From assembly GCF_900142575.1 (NCBI RefSeq), contig NZ_FRBI01000015.1:66829-130828 (forward strand): 64,000 nucleotides of DNA, read 5' to 3'. The notes beneath the pieces are model-generated. The model saw only the letters and a program-made list of their open reading frames with translations, was not told the origin of the DNA and ran no database searches. How positions within the stretch are numbered: the first letter of the stretch is position 1; every line of letters starts with the position of its first letter. Shown piece after piece: positions 32,406 through 39,432 of this stretch. Source of the DNA: Actinacidiphila paucisporea (GTDB taxonomy: Bacteria; Actinomycetota; Actinomycetes; Streptomycetales; Streptomycetaceae). Position numbers and translations under genes: made by a program.

Positions 32406-33820
32406 GACGGTTCTCCTCGGGAGGCGATACGGGAAAGGGCGTCCTCGGCCGCGGCGTCCGCGGCTGCCAGCAGGTCCCGGTCCGGGGCGAAGAGCACCGC
32501 GTACAGCCGCCCGGTGAACGGCGCCCCGGCGCTGTCGCCGGCGAGCGCGTTGAGCGTCCCGAAGCAGGTGATGACCAGCCGCGCGCCGCCGAACGCCGGG
32601 TCGCCGCCCGGGTCGGCCAGCGGGCCGAGCGCGTCGAGCACCCGGTCCAGGGGGCAGGGGGCGTCCAGGGTGAGGGCGTAGTGCCGGGCGAGCGCGACAT
32701 GGCCCGGGTGCAGGGCCCGTTCCGTGACGCCACCCTGATAGGTCGACATGTTGAGCCGGGCGTTGATCTCCAGCATCGGGTAGAGGACGCCGTCGGCGCC
32801 GAGCACGGCGTCCACCCCCGCGATGCCGGCGAAGCCGTCGGCGTACAGCGCCTTGCCGATGGCCGCCGCCGCCTCGCGCAGCTCCGCCACCTGGCCCTCG
32901 CCCAGCTGCGAGGGCATCAGGTGGCCGCGGTGCACCCCGTTCTCGGTGAGCGCCTCCTTGACGAAGTCGAACTCCACCCGGCCGTCGCGGTCGATGGTGA
33001 GCTGGTAGTTGAGGTCGCAGCGCTTGGGCAGCCACTCCTCGACGACCACCTCCAAGCGGTGGCCGCCGGTGCGCTCCGCCCGCCGGCCGACCATGCGCAG
33101 CAGCCGCTCGGCCTTCTCCTGGCTCTCCAGGACGACCAGTCCCTTGCCGGAGACGCCGTAGGCGTCCTTCACCACCACCGGCCGGCCCCCGGCCATGGCC
33201 GGGTAGCGGCTGCGCAGGGCGTCGGCGAGCTGGCCGACCTGCTCGCAAGTGTCGCCGGGCACCTCCCGCAGCCCCGCCTCGGCGGCGAGCCTGCGGCCGT
33301 AGATCTTGCTGTTCACCCGCTCGAAGGTGGCCGAGTCGGGAACCGCCAGCCGCAATCCTGTGACCTCGGCGACCCGCTGCTCCAGCGGCGAGGTCCCCAT
33401 CGGCATCAACCAGGCGCCCTCGGCGGCCAGCCGGGTCAACTCGGCCAGCGCATGAGGGGAGTCCAGCACGGCCTGCGCGGTCGACGCGCTGCCCGCGGCC
33501 CGCTCCGGCACCAGGACCTCCGGCAGCGCCGCGCCCGCGGTCCGGGCGTGCGCCCGGAAGTCCTCGTCCAGCGGCGCGGACAGCAGCAGGACGTCGCGCG
33601 GTCCCGCGAGGGTCGCGCCCAGCTCCTCCATCCGCCGCACCAGCGCCGCGGACACCGGGAATTTGGGCGCGGGCAGGCCCGTGTGGCCGACCGCCCACTG
33701 CTCCTCGGCCTCGAAATTGCACAGGAACACCAGCCGCGCGTCGGCGTCCCCGGTGCACGCGGCCTTGAGCCGGCGCAGATAGCGGCCGTCTTCGCGGGCC
33801 GCGCTTGATGAGCCTTCCAC
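32402..33820 (-). CDS. ATP-grasp amino acid:ACP ligase (BtrJ-like)
   Basis: 472 residues. ATP-grasp fold: substrate domain, then VPDSATFERVNSKIYGRRLA, the phosphate loop PVVVKDAYGVSGKGLVVLE and the Mg-binding Glu-Asn in MLEINARLNMSTYQGG. GTG start preceded by AGGAGACCAC. Overlaps the PLP decarboxylase start (GTGA). By position and fold it corresponds to BtrJ, the ligase that loads L-glutamate on the ACP BtrI, so it probably activates an amino acid as acyl phosphate for the neighbouring ACP. Amino acid identity not readable from sequence. A peptide ligase role would be the alternative. Confidence 0.85.
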   Translation of the reverse strand: MEGSSSAAREDGRYLRRLKAACTGDADARLVFLCNFEAEEQWAVGHTGLPAPKFPVSAALVRRMEELGATLAGPRDVLLLSAPLDEDFRAHARTAGAALPEVLVPERAAGSASTAQAVLDSPHALAELTRLAAEGAWLMPMGTSPLEQRVAEVTGLRLAVPDSATFERVNSKIYGRRLAAEAGLREVPGDTCEQVGQLADALRSRYPAMAGGRPVVVKDAYGVSGKGLVVLESQEKAERLLRMVGRRAERTGGHRLEVVVEEWLPKRCDLNYQLTIDRDGRVEFDFVKEALTENGVHRGHLMPSQLGEGQVAELREAAAAIGKALYADGFAGIAGVDAVLGADGVLYPMLEINARLNMSTYQGGVTERALHPGHVALARHYALTLDAPCPLDRVLDALGPLADPGGDPAFGGARLVITCFGTLNALAGDSAGAPFTGRLYAVLFAPDRDLLAAADAAAEDALSRIASRGEPS

Positions 33821-33828
33821 GTGGTCTC

Positions 33829-34782
33829 CTAACCTCCGAGGTGCTCGATCACCATGGCCGCGTACGTCGCGCCCAGGCCGACGGCGGCGAACAGGTAGTG
33901 ACCGCCCTCGACCAGGCCCTGCCGCTCGCGCAGCGCCACGAGATTGAGGAACGGGTCGCTGCAGAAGCAGTGGCCGTAGCGGGCCACGCCGTCCAGGTGG
34001 ATCCGCTCAGGGCCGATGCCCAGCTCCTTGGCCACCCGCAGCCAGGAGGAGCGGTTGACGTTGTGCGGCACGATCGTGACGACGTCGGACAGCCGCAGGT
34101 CCGCCTGGTCGAGGGCCTCGTGGACCACCGCGGCGAGACCGGCGGCGTAGCTGTCGCCGAAGTCCTGGGCGGCCTGCGTCGTCATCCGGATGCCCTCGCG
34201 GAACCGGCCGTCGGTACGCACCGCGTAGCCGCGTACGGTGCTGCCTCGCGGGGTGAGGCCCACCAGGCAGGCGGCCGACGCCTCGCCCATGATCGTGGTG
34301 TTGGCGATGAGCCGGGCGAGCTTGGAGAAGGGCTTCTCCCCGGTGACGACCAGCGCCTTGGCCCGCGGGTCGCCGTCGGCCCGCAGCAGCTCGCCCGCCG
34401 CGTCCACCGCGGCCAGGCTGCTCGCGCAGTTCTGCTGGGTGAGCGCGAAGCACTCGGCATCGGCCAGGCCCAGCAGGCGGCCGAGGTCGGCGGCCGCGTC
34501 GACGTGCGCGGGGGTGACCTCCTGGATGGTGTGCGCGTAGAGCAGGTAGCGCACCACCGACGGGTCCGGCAGCGCGGCCAGCACCCGGCGCGCCGGCTCC
34601 AGCACCAGGTCGTACAGGCCCAGGCCGGGATCCTCGTGCAGGACGTCGAGCCCGTGGACGCGGTGCATCAGCCGCGCCTGATGGCGGCTCAGCCCCAGGT
34701 CCACCGCGACCTGCTGGACGTCGACGGACCTGGCGGGCAGGTACGCCTCGACGCGCTCCAGCACGGTGGGTCGCATGGTCAT
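33829..34782 (-). CDS. KAS III-like enzyme with altered catalytic triad
   Basis: 317-residue thiolase-fold protein, first gene of the cluster's minus-strand operon, ATG with AGGAG upstream. Nucleophile Cys119 in TQQNCASSLAA and His240 in IVPHNVNRSSW are in place. The Asn of FabH (in YGNTSAAS) is replaced: here YGHCFCSD, giving His271. Cys-His-His instead of Cys-His-Asn suggests that decarboxylative Claisen condensation may be lost and that it works as acyltransferase, as KAS III relatives such as CerJ do with other third residues. It could transfer the ACP-bound chain to an amine or hydroxyl, or pair with the Cys-less KAS-like protein. Confidence 0.82.
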   Translation of the reverse strand: MTMRPTVLERVEAYLPARSVDVQQVAVDLGLSRHQARLMHRVHGLDVLHEDPGLGLYDLVLEPARRVLAALPDPSVVRYLLYAHTIQEVTPAHVDAAADLGRLLGLADAECFALTQQNCASSLAAVDAAGELLRADGDPRAKALVVTGEKPFSKLARLIANTTIMGEASAACLVGLTPRGSTVRGYAVRTDGRFREGIRMTTQAAQDFGDSYAAGLAAVVHEALDQADLRLSDVVTIVPHNVNRSSWLRVAKELGIGPERIHLDGVARYGHCFCSDPFLNLVALRERQGLVEGGHYLFAAVGLGATYAAMVIEHLGG

Positions 34783-34834
34783 GGGCTCCTGCCTCGGCGG
34801 GCTGCGGTTCGGCACTGCGGGCGCCGGACACGAT

Positions 34835-34881
34835 GGGGGGAGGGGACGCGGTGCGGGGCGGAGCAGGGCGGAGCTGCGGGG
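34835..34881 (+). other. G-run-rich segment in the divergent promoter
   Basis: Five runs of three to six G (34835-34840, 34842-34845, 34855-34858, 34866-34868, 34878-34881) on the plus strand, in the leader of the minus-strand operon. Could fold as a G-quadruplex in DNA; at this GC content chance is not excluded. Confidence 0.35.
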
Positions 34882-34920
34882 CGAGACGAGGCTAGGCACC
34901 TGCGGCGGGCCGGAGCATGC

Positions 34921-34977
34921 GGGAAATCCCTGGGTTTCCCGGCACCGCCGGGCGGCCGCTGAAACCAGGGATTTCCC
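34921..34977. promoter_or_regulatory. Large inverted repeat between the divergent cluster operons
   Basis: Arms GGGAAATCCCTGGGTTTC (34921-34938) and GAAACCAGGGATTTCCC (34961-34977) are complementary over 17 bases with a single extra G, separated by 22 GC-rich bases. Each arm also contains a GGGA-N2-TCCC half-palindrome. It lies midway between the KAS III gene (minus) and the condensation-domain gene (plus), the only divergent promoter region of the cluster. Likely operator pair for a cluster regulator, or a transcribed hairpin. No transposase gene nearby. Confidence 0.65.
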
Positions 34978-35077
34978 GGCTGGGCGGCCTCCGGGCCGCT
35001 CGGTACGGTCGATCACGCCCCGAGCCCGTCCGCCGGGGCCGGCAACCCGCCGCCCTGCCGGACCGCAAGGAGCCGAC

Positions 35078-37096
35078 GTGGACCGCACCGCCGTGGAACG
35101 CACCGCCAGGGAAGGGGACGCAGCGGACCGGGGCGCCGCAACGCCGGCCGCCGCGGAAGGCACCGGAGCGGATCGGGACACGCGCGCCGCAACGCCGACC
35201 GCCGCGGAAGGCACCGCAGTGGATCGGGACGCAGCCCCGCCGGCCGCCGCCGGAGGCACCGGAGCGGATGCGGACGCGGGGGATCACGGCGCCGCCTCAC
35301 CGGCCGACGCCGTGGACACGCGGACGGTGGCCTTCGGCGGCGGGCGCTCGCGCAGCGGTCCGCTCACCTTCGGCCAGAGCAACGTCCTGCGCTGGATACG
35401 CAAGCCCGCCGACCGGGGGTCGGCCACCGTCCCGGCCTTCTTCGACATCCCCGCGGGCACCTCGCTCACGGCTGTCACCGAGGCGCTGGCGACCCTGATC
35501 ACCCGGCACGAGTCGCTGCGCACCACCTACGTCGACCCTCCCGGCGGGGAGCCGTCGCAGACCGTCGCGGCCGCCGGCACGCTTGAGGTCTCCGTCCACG
35601 AGTTCGGCTCCTCGGGCCGCGACCCGCGCTCGGTGCTGGAACGCCTGCTGGCCGGCGGCGACGGCGACCTGGTGCGCGAGCTGCCGGTGCGGGCCGCGGT
35701 GGCCACCCGCGCGGGGGAGCCCTTCCTGCTGGTCCTGGTGATCTCGCACATGGCCGTGGACGTCGGCTCGGTGGGCCTGCTCGGCGAGCAGTTCGCCGCG
35801 CTGCTCGCCGACCCGGCGTCCGTGCCCCCCGGCCCCGAGCCGCTCCAGCCGCTTGACCTGGCCGCCGCGGAGCGCACACCGGCCGGGCGCCGGCGGGCCC
35901 GGGCGGCGCTGCGGTACTGGGAGGCGACCCTCGCCGCCGCTCCCCAGGCGATGTTCGCCGTCCCCACCGACCCCTCGCCGCCCGGCCGCCGGCGCCGCAC
36001 CACCTTCCGCTCCCGCGCGGCGGCGCTGGCGATCAGCCATGTCGTGGCGCGGACCGGTATCGGCCCCTCCACGGTGGTGCTCGCGGCCTTCGCGGTGTGC
36101 ACCGCGCTGCGCACCGGCAACGACAAATGCGTGGTCACCTCGGTCGCCGGCAACCGCATCCGCGGCGCGACCCGCGGCTACGTCGGGAACCTGGCGCAGG
36201 ACGCGCTGCTGTCGGTCGACGTCAGGGCCGAGAACTTCGACACGGTGGTCAAGCGGGCCGGCACGGCGGCCTTCAACGCCTACCGCTACAGCCAGTTCGA
36301 CGCCGACGAGCTGTGGCGGGTGATCGACGGCGTGGGCAGGGCGCGCGGTACGGCCTTCCACCGGGACGTGGTCTACAACGACTTCTCGACGCTCGACACC
36401 GCGGCCGCCGCCGTCTCCGCCCCGCCGCCCGGCTCCCTGGTGGAGATGCACGCGGCCCTCGCCGAGACCCGCCTGACCTCCCTTCCCGACGAGTCCTACC
36501 CGGTGGCCGCCTACCTGAGCGTCCGCCAGGTCGCGGGGGAGCTGGTCCTCGCGCTGTGGGCGGACCCCGCTGTCCTGCCGCGCCGCGACGTGGACAGCCT
36601 GCTCAGGGGGGTGGAGCGGCTGCTCGTCGCGGCGGCCGCGGAAGACCTGAAGCTGGCGGACGCGCCCGCGGCCACCGGCCTGAGCGCCCCGCGACGCGGC
36701 CCGCAGTGGGTGCGAATCGACGGCTGCTGGGTGGAGCGCGGCGCGACGGCCGAGGTTTTGGCCGCGGCCGCCGCGGCGGCGGGTGCCGGACCGGTGGCGG
36801 TCATCGCCTCGCCCGCGGCGGAGCCCGGCGACACGGCGCAGGGCGGAACGGACCGGCTGCTGACCGGCTACGCCGCGTGGACCGGCGGACCGCAGGCCGC
36901 CCCCGCGCCCGAGGACCTGCACGAGGCCTTCCTCGCGGAACTCACCGGACGCTACGCGGCCATGGCCCCGGGATCGTACGTGGTCTGCGCCGGCCGGCCG
37001 GACGAGCCGGACGACGAGGCGTCCTGGCGGACGCTGCCGGTGCTGGCGCGCGGCACCGGCAGGGCCTCGGCGGAGCCTGGGGAGCCGGCGCGCTGA
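35078..37096 (+). CDS. Stand-alone condensation-domain protein
   Basis: 672 residues from a GTG preceded by AAGGAG. The first ~90 residues are low-complexity Ala/Asp/Gly/Thr with three 17-residue repeats. Then a single NRPS-type condensation domain: LTFGQSNVLRWI start motif, ITRHESLRTTYV, and the active-site region VISHMAVDVGSVGL with His224 and Asp228. This is S-H-x3-D-V-G rather than HHxxxDG, keeping the second His. The C-terminal 150 residues (from about 520) are Ala-rich without known motif. No A or PCP domain is attached. Probably forms an amide or ester using the ACP-bound aminoacyl chain as donor. First gene of the plus-strand operon with the exporter. Confidence 0.85.
   Translation: MDRTAVERTAREGDAADRGAATPAAAEGTGADRDTRAATPTAAEGTAVDRDAAPPAAAGGTGADADAGDHGAASPADAVDTRTVAFGGGRSRSGPLTFGQSNVLRWIRKPADRGSATVPAFFDIPAGTSLTAVTEALATLITRHESLRTTYVDPPGGEPSQTVAAAGTLEVSVHEFGSSGRDPRSVLERLLAGGDGDLVRELPVRAAVATRAGEPFLLVLVISHMAVDVGSVGLLGEQFAALLADPASVPPGPEPLQPLDLAAAERTPAGRRRARAALRYWEATLAAAPQAMFAVPTDPSPPGRRRRTTFRSRAAALAISHVVARTGIGPSTVVLAAFAVCTALRTGNDKCVVTSVAGNRIRGATRGYVGNLAQDALLSVDVRAENFDTVVKRAGTAAFNAYRYSQFDADELWRVIDGVGRARGTAFHRDVVYNDFSTLDTAAAAVSAPPPGSLVEMHAALAETRLTSLPDESYPVAAYLSVRQVAGELVLALWADPAVLPRRDVDSLLRGVERLLVAAAAEDLKLADAPAATGLSAPRRGPQWVRIDGCWVERGATAEVLAAAAAAAGAGPVAVIASPAAEPGDTAQGGTDRLLTGYAAWTGGPQAAPAPEDLHEAFLAELTGRYAAMAPGSYVVCAGRPDEPDDEASWRTLPVLARGTGRASAEPGEPAR
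35138..35290 (+). repeat. Three 51-bp imperfect tandem repeats in the condensation gene
   Basis: Units start at 35138, 35189 and 35240 and encode 17-residue repeats of the type AATP-AAEGT-ADRD. Units one and two are close to identical; the third is diverged. They form the disordered N-terminus of the condensation-domain protein. Confidence 0.8.
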
Positions 37097-37121
37097 GCCC
37101 ACCGGCGACACCCCGCCGGCC

Positions 37122-37167
37122 GTACGGACCCGCGTGTACGGCCGTGTGTACGGACCCGCGTGTACGG
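37122..37167. repeat. Two exact direct repeats, 26-bp period
   Basis: GTACGGACCCGCGTGTACGG occurs at 37122-37141 and again at 37148-37167, both inside the 104-bp gap between the condensation gene and the ABC ATPase gene. Each copy is flanked by GTAC-type palindromic ends (GTACGG...GTACGG). Possible regulator sites or slippage product. Confidence 0.8.
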
Positions 37168-37200
37168 ACCCTTCGAACGCCCCAGGACCGAGGAGTGGAC

Positions 37201-38319
37201 GTGGCGATCATCATGGCGGAGGGCCTCGCGCGGACCTTCCGCACCCGGGGCCGCACGGTCGAGGCGGTCAGCGGGGTGGACCTGGAGGTCGGCGCCGGCG
37301 AGATCGTCGGCTTCCTGGGCACCAACGGCGCGGGCAAGACGACCACCCTGCGGATGCTGGCGACGCTGCTGCGGCCCACGTCGGGCCGGGCGACCGTGGC
37401 CGGCGCCGACCTGCGCCGGGACCCCGCGGGGGTGCGCCGGCGGATCGGCTACGTCGGGCAGGGCGGCGGCGCCCATCCCGACGCGCTGGTCGGCGAGGAA
37501 CTGCTGCTCCAGGGCGAGTTGTACCGGATGACCCGGGCAGCCGCACGGGAGCGGGCCGCGGCCGTGGCCGGGCGGCTCGGCCTGGCCGACCTGCTCGACC
37601 GGCAGGTGCAGACGCTCTCCGGTGGCCAGCGCCGCCGGCTGGACATCGGGCTGGGGCTGGTGCACTCCCCGCCGCTGGTCTTCCTCGACGAGCCGTCGAC
37701 CGGCCTCGACCCGCACAGCCGCCGTGAACTGTGGGACCACACGCGGCGGTTGCGCGACGAGTGGGGCACCACCGTCTTCCTGACGACCCACTACCTGGAG
37801 GAGGCGGACGCCTTGTGCGACCGCGTGCTGGTGATGGACCGGGGCCGCATCGTGATCGAGGGCACCCCGGAGGAACTCAAGCGCAAGGTGGCAGGTGACG
37901 TGATCAGCGTGGAGGTCGCGGACGACCCGGCCCCCGCCGAGGCGGTGCTGCGGGCCCGGCCCGAGGTGCTGGCACTGACCGCCGACGGCAGCACCCTGCG
38001 GCTCACGGTGGCGCGCGGCGAGCAGGCGCTGTTCGGGCTGGTCCAGGCGCTCGGCGGGGCGGGTGTGCGGCTGGAGTCCATCCAGCTGACGCGGCCGAGC
38101 CTGGACGAGGTCTTCCTGGCAGCCACCGGACACCCCCTGCACGCCGACCTGCCGATCCCGATCCCGCCCGCGCCCGCCACCGGTCTCGCCGGTCCCGCTT
38201 CCGCCGGTCCGGCCGATCCCACCGGCCTTGCCGATCCCGCCGGTCCCACCGGTCCCACCGGTCCTGCCGGTCCTGCCGGTCCTGCCCACGAAGGAGCCCT
38301 GGGTGCCCGTCGCGCGTGA
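37201..38319 (+). CDS. Daunorubicin-resistance-type ABC exporter ATPase
   Basis: 372 residues. Start: GTG at 37201, with AGGAG six bases before; GTG at 37195 overlaps that site. Walker A GTNGAGKTTT, signature LSGGQRRRLD, Walker B LVFLDEPSTGLD and switch His in FLTTHYLEE are intact. A DrrA-like C-terminal domain ends at about residue 315 (SLDEVFLAATGH). It is followed by a collagen-like tail of Gly-Pro-Ala/Thr triplets coded by 9-bp repeats. Powers export of the cluster product or confers self-resistance. Its 3' end overlaps the permease start by 17 bp. Confidence 0.92.
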   Translation: MAIIMAEGLARTFRTRGRTVEAVSGVDLEVGAGEIVGFLGTNGAGKTTTLRMLATLLRPTSGRATVAGADLRRDPAGVRRRIGYVGQGGGAHPDALVGEELLLQGELYRMTRAAARERAAAVAGRLGLADLLDRQVQTLSGGQRRRLDIGLGLVHSPPLVFLDEPSTGLDPHSRRELWDHTRRLRDEWGTTVFLTTHYLEEADALCDRVLVMDRGRIVIEGTPEELKRKVAGDVISVEVADDPAPAEAVLRARPEVLALTADGSTLRLTVARGEQALFGLVQALGGAGVRLESIQLTRPSLDEVFLAATGHPLHADLPIPIPPAPATGLAGPASAGPADPTGLADPAGPTGPTGPAGPAGPAHEGALGARRA

Positions 38320-39064
38320 CACCTCGCTCATCTTCCGCCGGCAGGTGCGGCAGGACGCCCGCAACCCCGTCTGGCTGATCATCGGGCTGTCGCAGCCGAT
38401 CCTCTACCTGGCTTTCTTCGGTCCGATGCTGTCCCGGGTCCTGCGGGCCGACGAGGGCACGGCCGGCAGCGCCTGGCAGGTGTACGTGCCCGGCCTGCTG
38501 GTCCAACTCGCCCTGTTCGGCGCCGCCTTCGTCGGCTTCACGGTGATCGCCGACTGGCGCACCGGGTCGATGGAGCGGATGCGGGTCACGCCGGTCAGCC
38601 GGTTCGCGCTGCTGATGGGCCGCGTCCTGCACGACGTGGCGGTGCTGCTGGCGCAGAGCGTGGTGCTCATCCTGGCCGCGGTCGTCTTCGGCCTGCGCGC
38701 GCCCCTGGCGGGCATCGCGCTGAGCCTGCTCTTCGTCGCGCTGCTCACCTGCAGCCTCTCCTCGCTCTCCTACGGGCTGGGGCTGGTGGTCAAGCGCGAG
38801 ACGGCCTTCTCGCCCATGCTCAACATCGCCACCGTGCTGCTGCTCCTGCTGTCGGGCATCCTGCTGCCCATGTCCCTGGCGCCGGGCTGGCTCGACGACG
38901 TCTCCCGCCTCACCCCGCTGCGCTACCTCGTGGACGCCATCCGGGACGCGTTCGTGGGCCACTTCGCCACGGCCACCGTCGCCGAGGGTCTCGCGGTCGG
39001 CGTCGGCCTCGCCGCCCTCTCGCTGGCGGCGGGCACGTACGTCTTCTGCCGGGAGAACGTCTGA
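38303..39064 (+). CDS. ABC-2 type exporter permease (DrrB-like)
   Basis: 253 residues from GTG with AAGGAG six bases upstream, inside the ATPase gene's 3' end in another frame. Six predicted membrane spans, for example LIIGLSQPILYLAFFG, VVLILAAVVFGL and IATVLLLLLSGILLP. Cytoplasmic N-terminal segment RQVRQDARNPVW is typical of the family, as is the loop LTPLRYLVDAIRDAF before the last span. Forms the membrane half of the exporter with the DrrA-like ATPase. Last gene of the plus-strand operon. Confidence 0.92.
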   Translation: MPVARDTSLIFRRQVRQDARNPVWLIIGLSQPILYLAFFGPMLSRVLRADEGTAGSAWQVYVPGLLVQLALFGAAFVGFTVIADWRTGSMERMRVTPVSRFALLMGRVLHDVAVLLAQSVVLILAAVVFGLRAPLAGIALSLLFVALLTCSLSSLSYGLGLVVKRETAFSPMLNIATVLLLLLSGILLPMSLAPGWLDDVSRLTPLRYLVDAIRDAFVGHFATATVAEGLAVGVGLAALSLAAGTYVFCRENV

Positions 39065-39229
39065 CCACCGCCGGCCCGTCGCCTGCCCCCACGCGACGCC
39101 CACCGCGGACCTCCACGGTCTCGGGGCCGGTACGGCAAGTCGCCGTGCGGGAGCTTCCCCTCCCCGCCTGCCGGCGCGGGCACGGCGCTTTCCCTGCCGC
39201 CCATGGTCGGCGAACGCCGCCATGACGAG

Positions 39230-39270
39230 CCGGCTTTCGGCGGGGGCGGCGAGTGCCCCCGCCGAGCCGG
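39230..39270. terminator. Hairpin terminator after exporter operon
   Basis: TCGGCGGGGGC pairs with GCCCCCGCCGA (11 bp, 7-nt loop), extended by CCGGC/GCCGG after a 2-nt bulge. It sits 166 bp after the permease in a 368-bp gap (39065-39432) that otherwise shows no gene. Confidence 0.6.
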
Positions 39271-39432
39271 TTCCCCACCCGGGCCGGACGGGGAACGGGT
39301 GGCCGGTGGGGCGGCGCGTTCCGCCCCGCACCTGCCGGTGGGGGCCAGCGTGTCACGCGGCGCCGGCACCGCCTCGGGGGCATCCTGTGGGCACCTGTGG
39401 CCGCGGGGACAGCCGACGCGAAGGGTCCGATC

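Noticed and set aside
28068..32681. 1,537-codon plus-strand open frame across the cluster operon
   Set aside because: No domain is recognisable; six genes with clear motifs and overlapping stops/starts lie on the minus strand.
33829..34782. Type III PKS (chalcone synthase-like) assignment
   Set aside because: Size and the Cys119 / VPHN motif fit KAS III, and the type III PKS signature GFGPG is absent.
34921..34977. Inverted repeat as transposon ends or MITE
   Set aside because: No flanking target duplication or transposase, and it sits exactly in the divergent promoter gap; a regulatory role fits better.
37081..38290. CRISPR-like interpretation of the repeats near the exporter gene
   Set aside because: Only two 20-bp copies with 6-bp spacing, and 9-bp codon repeats inside a coding region; no cas genes.
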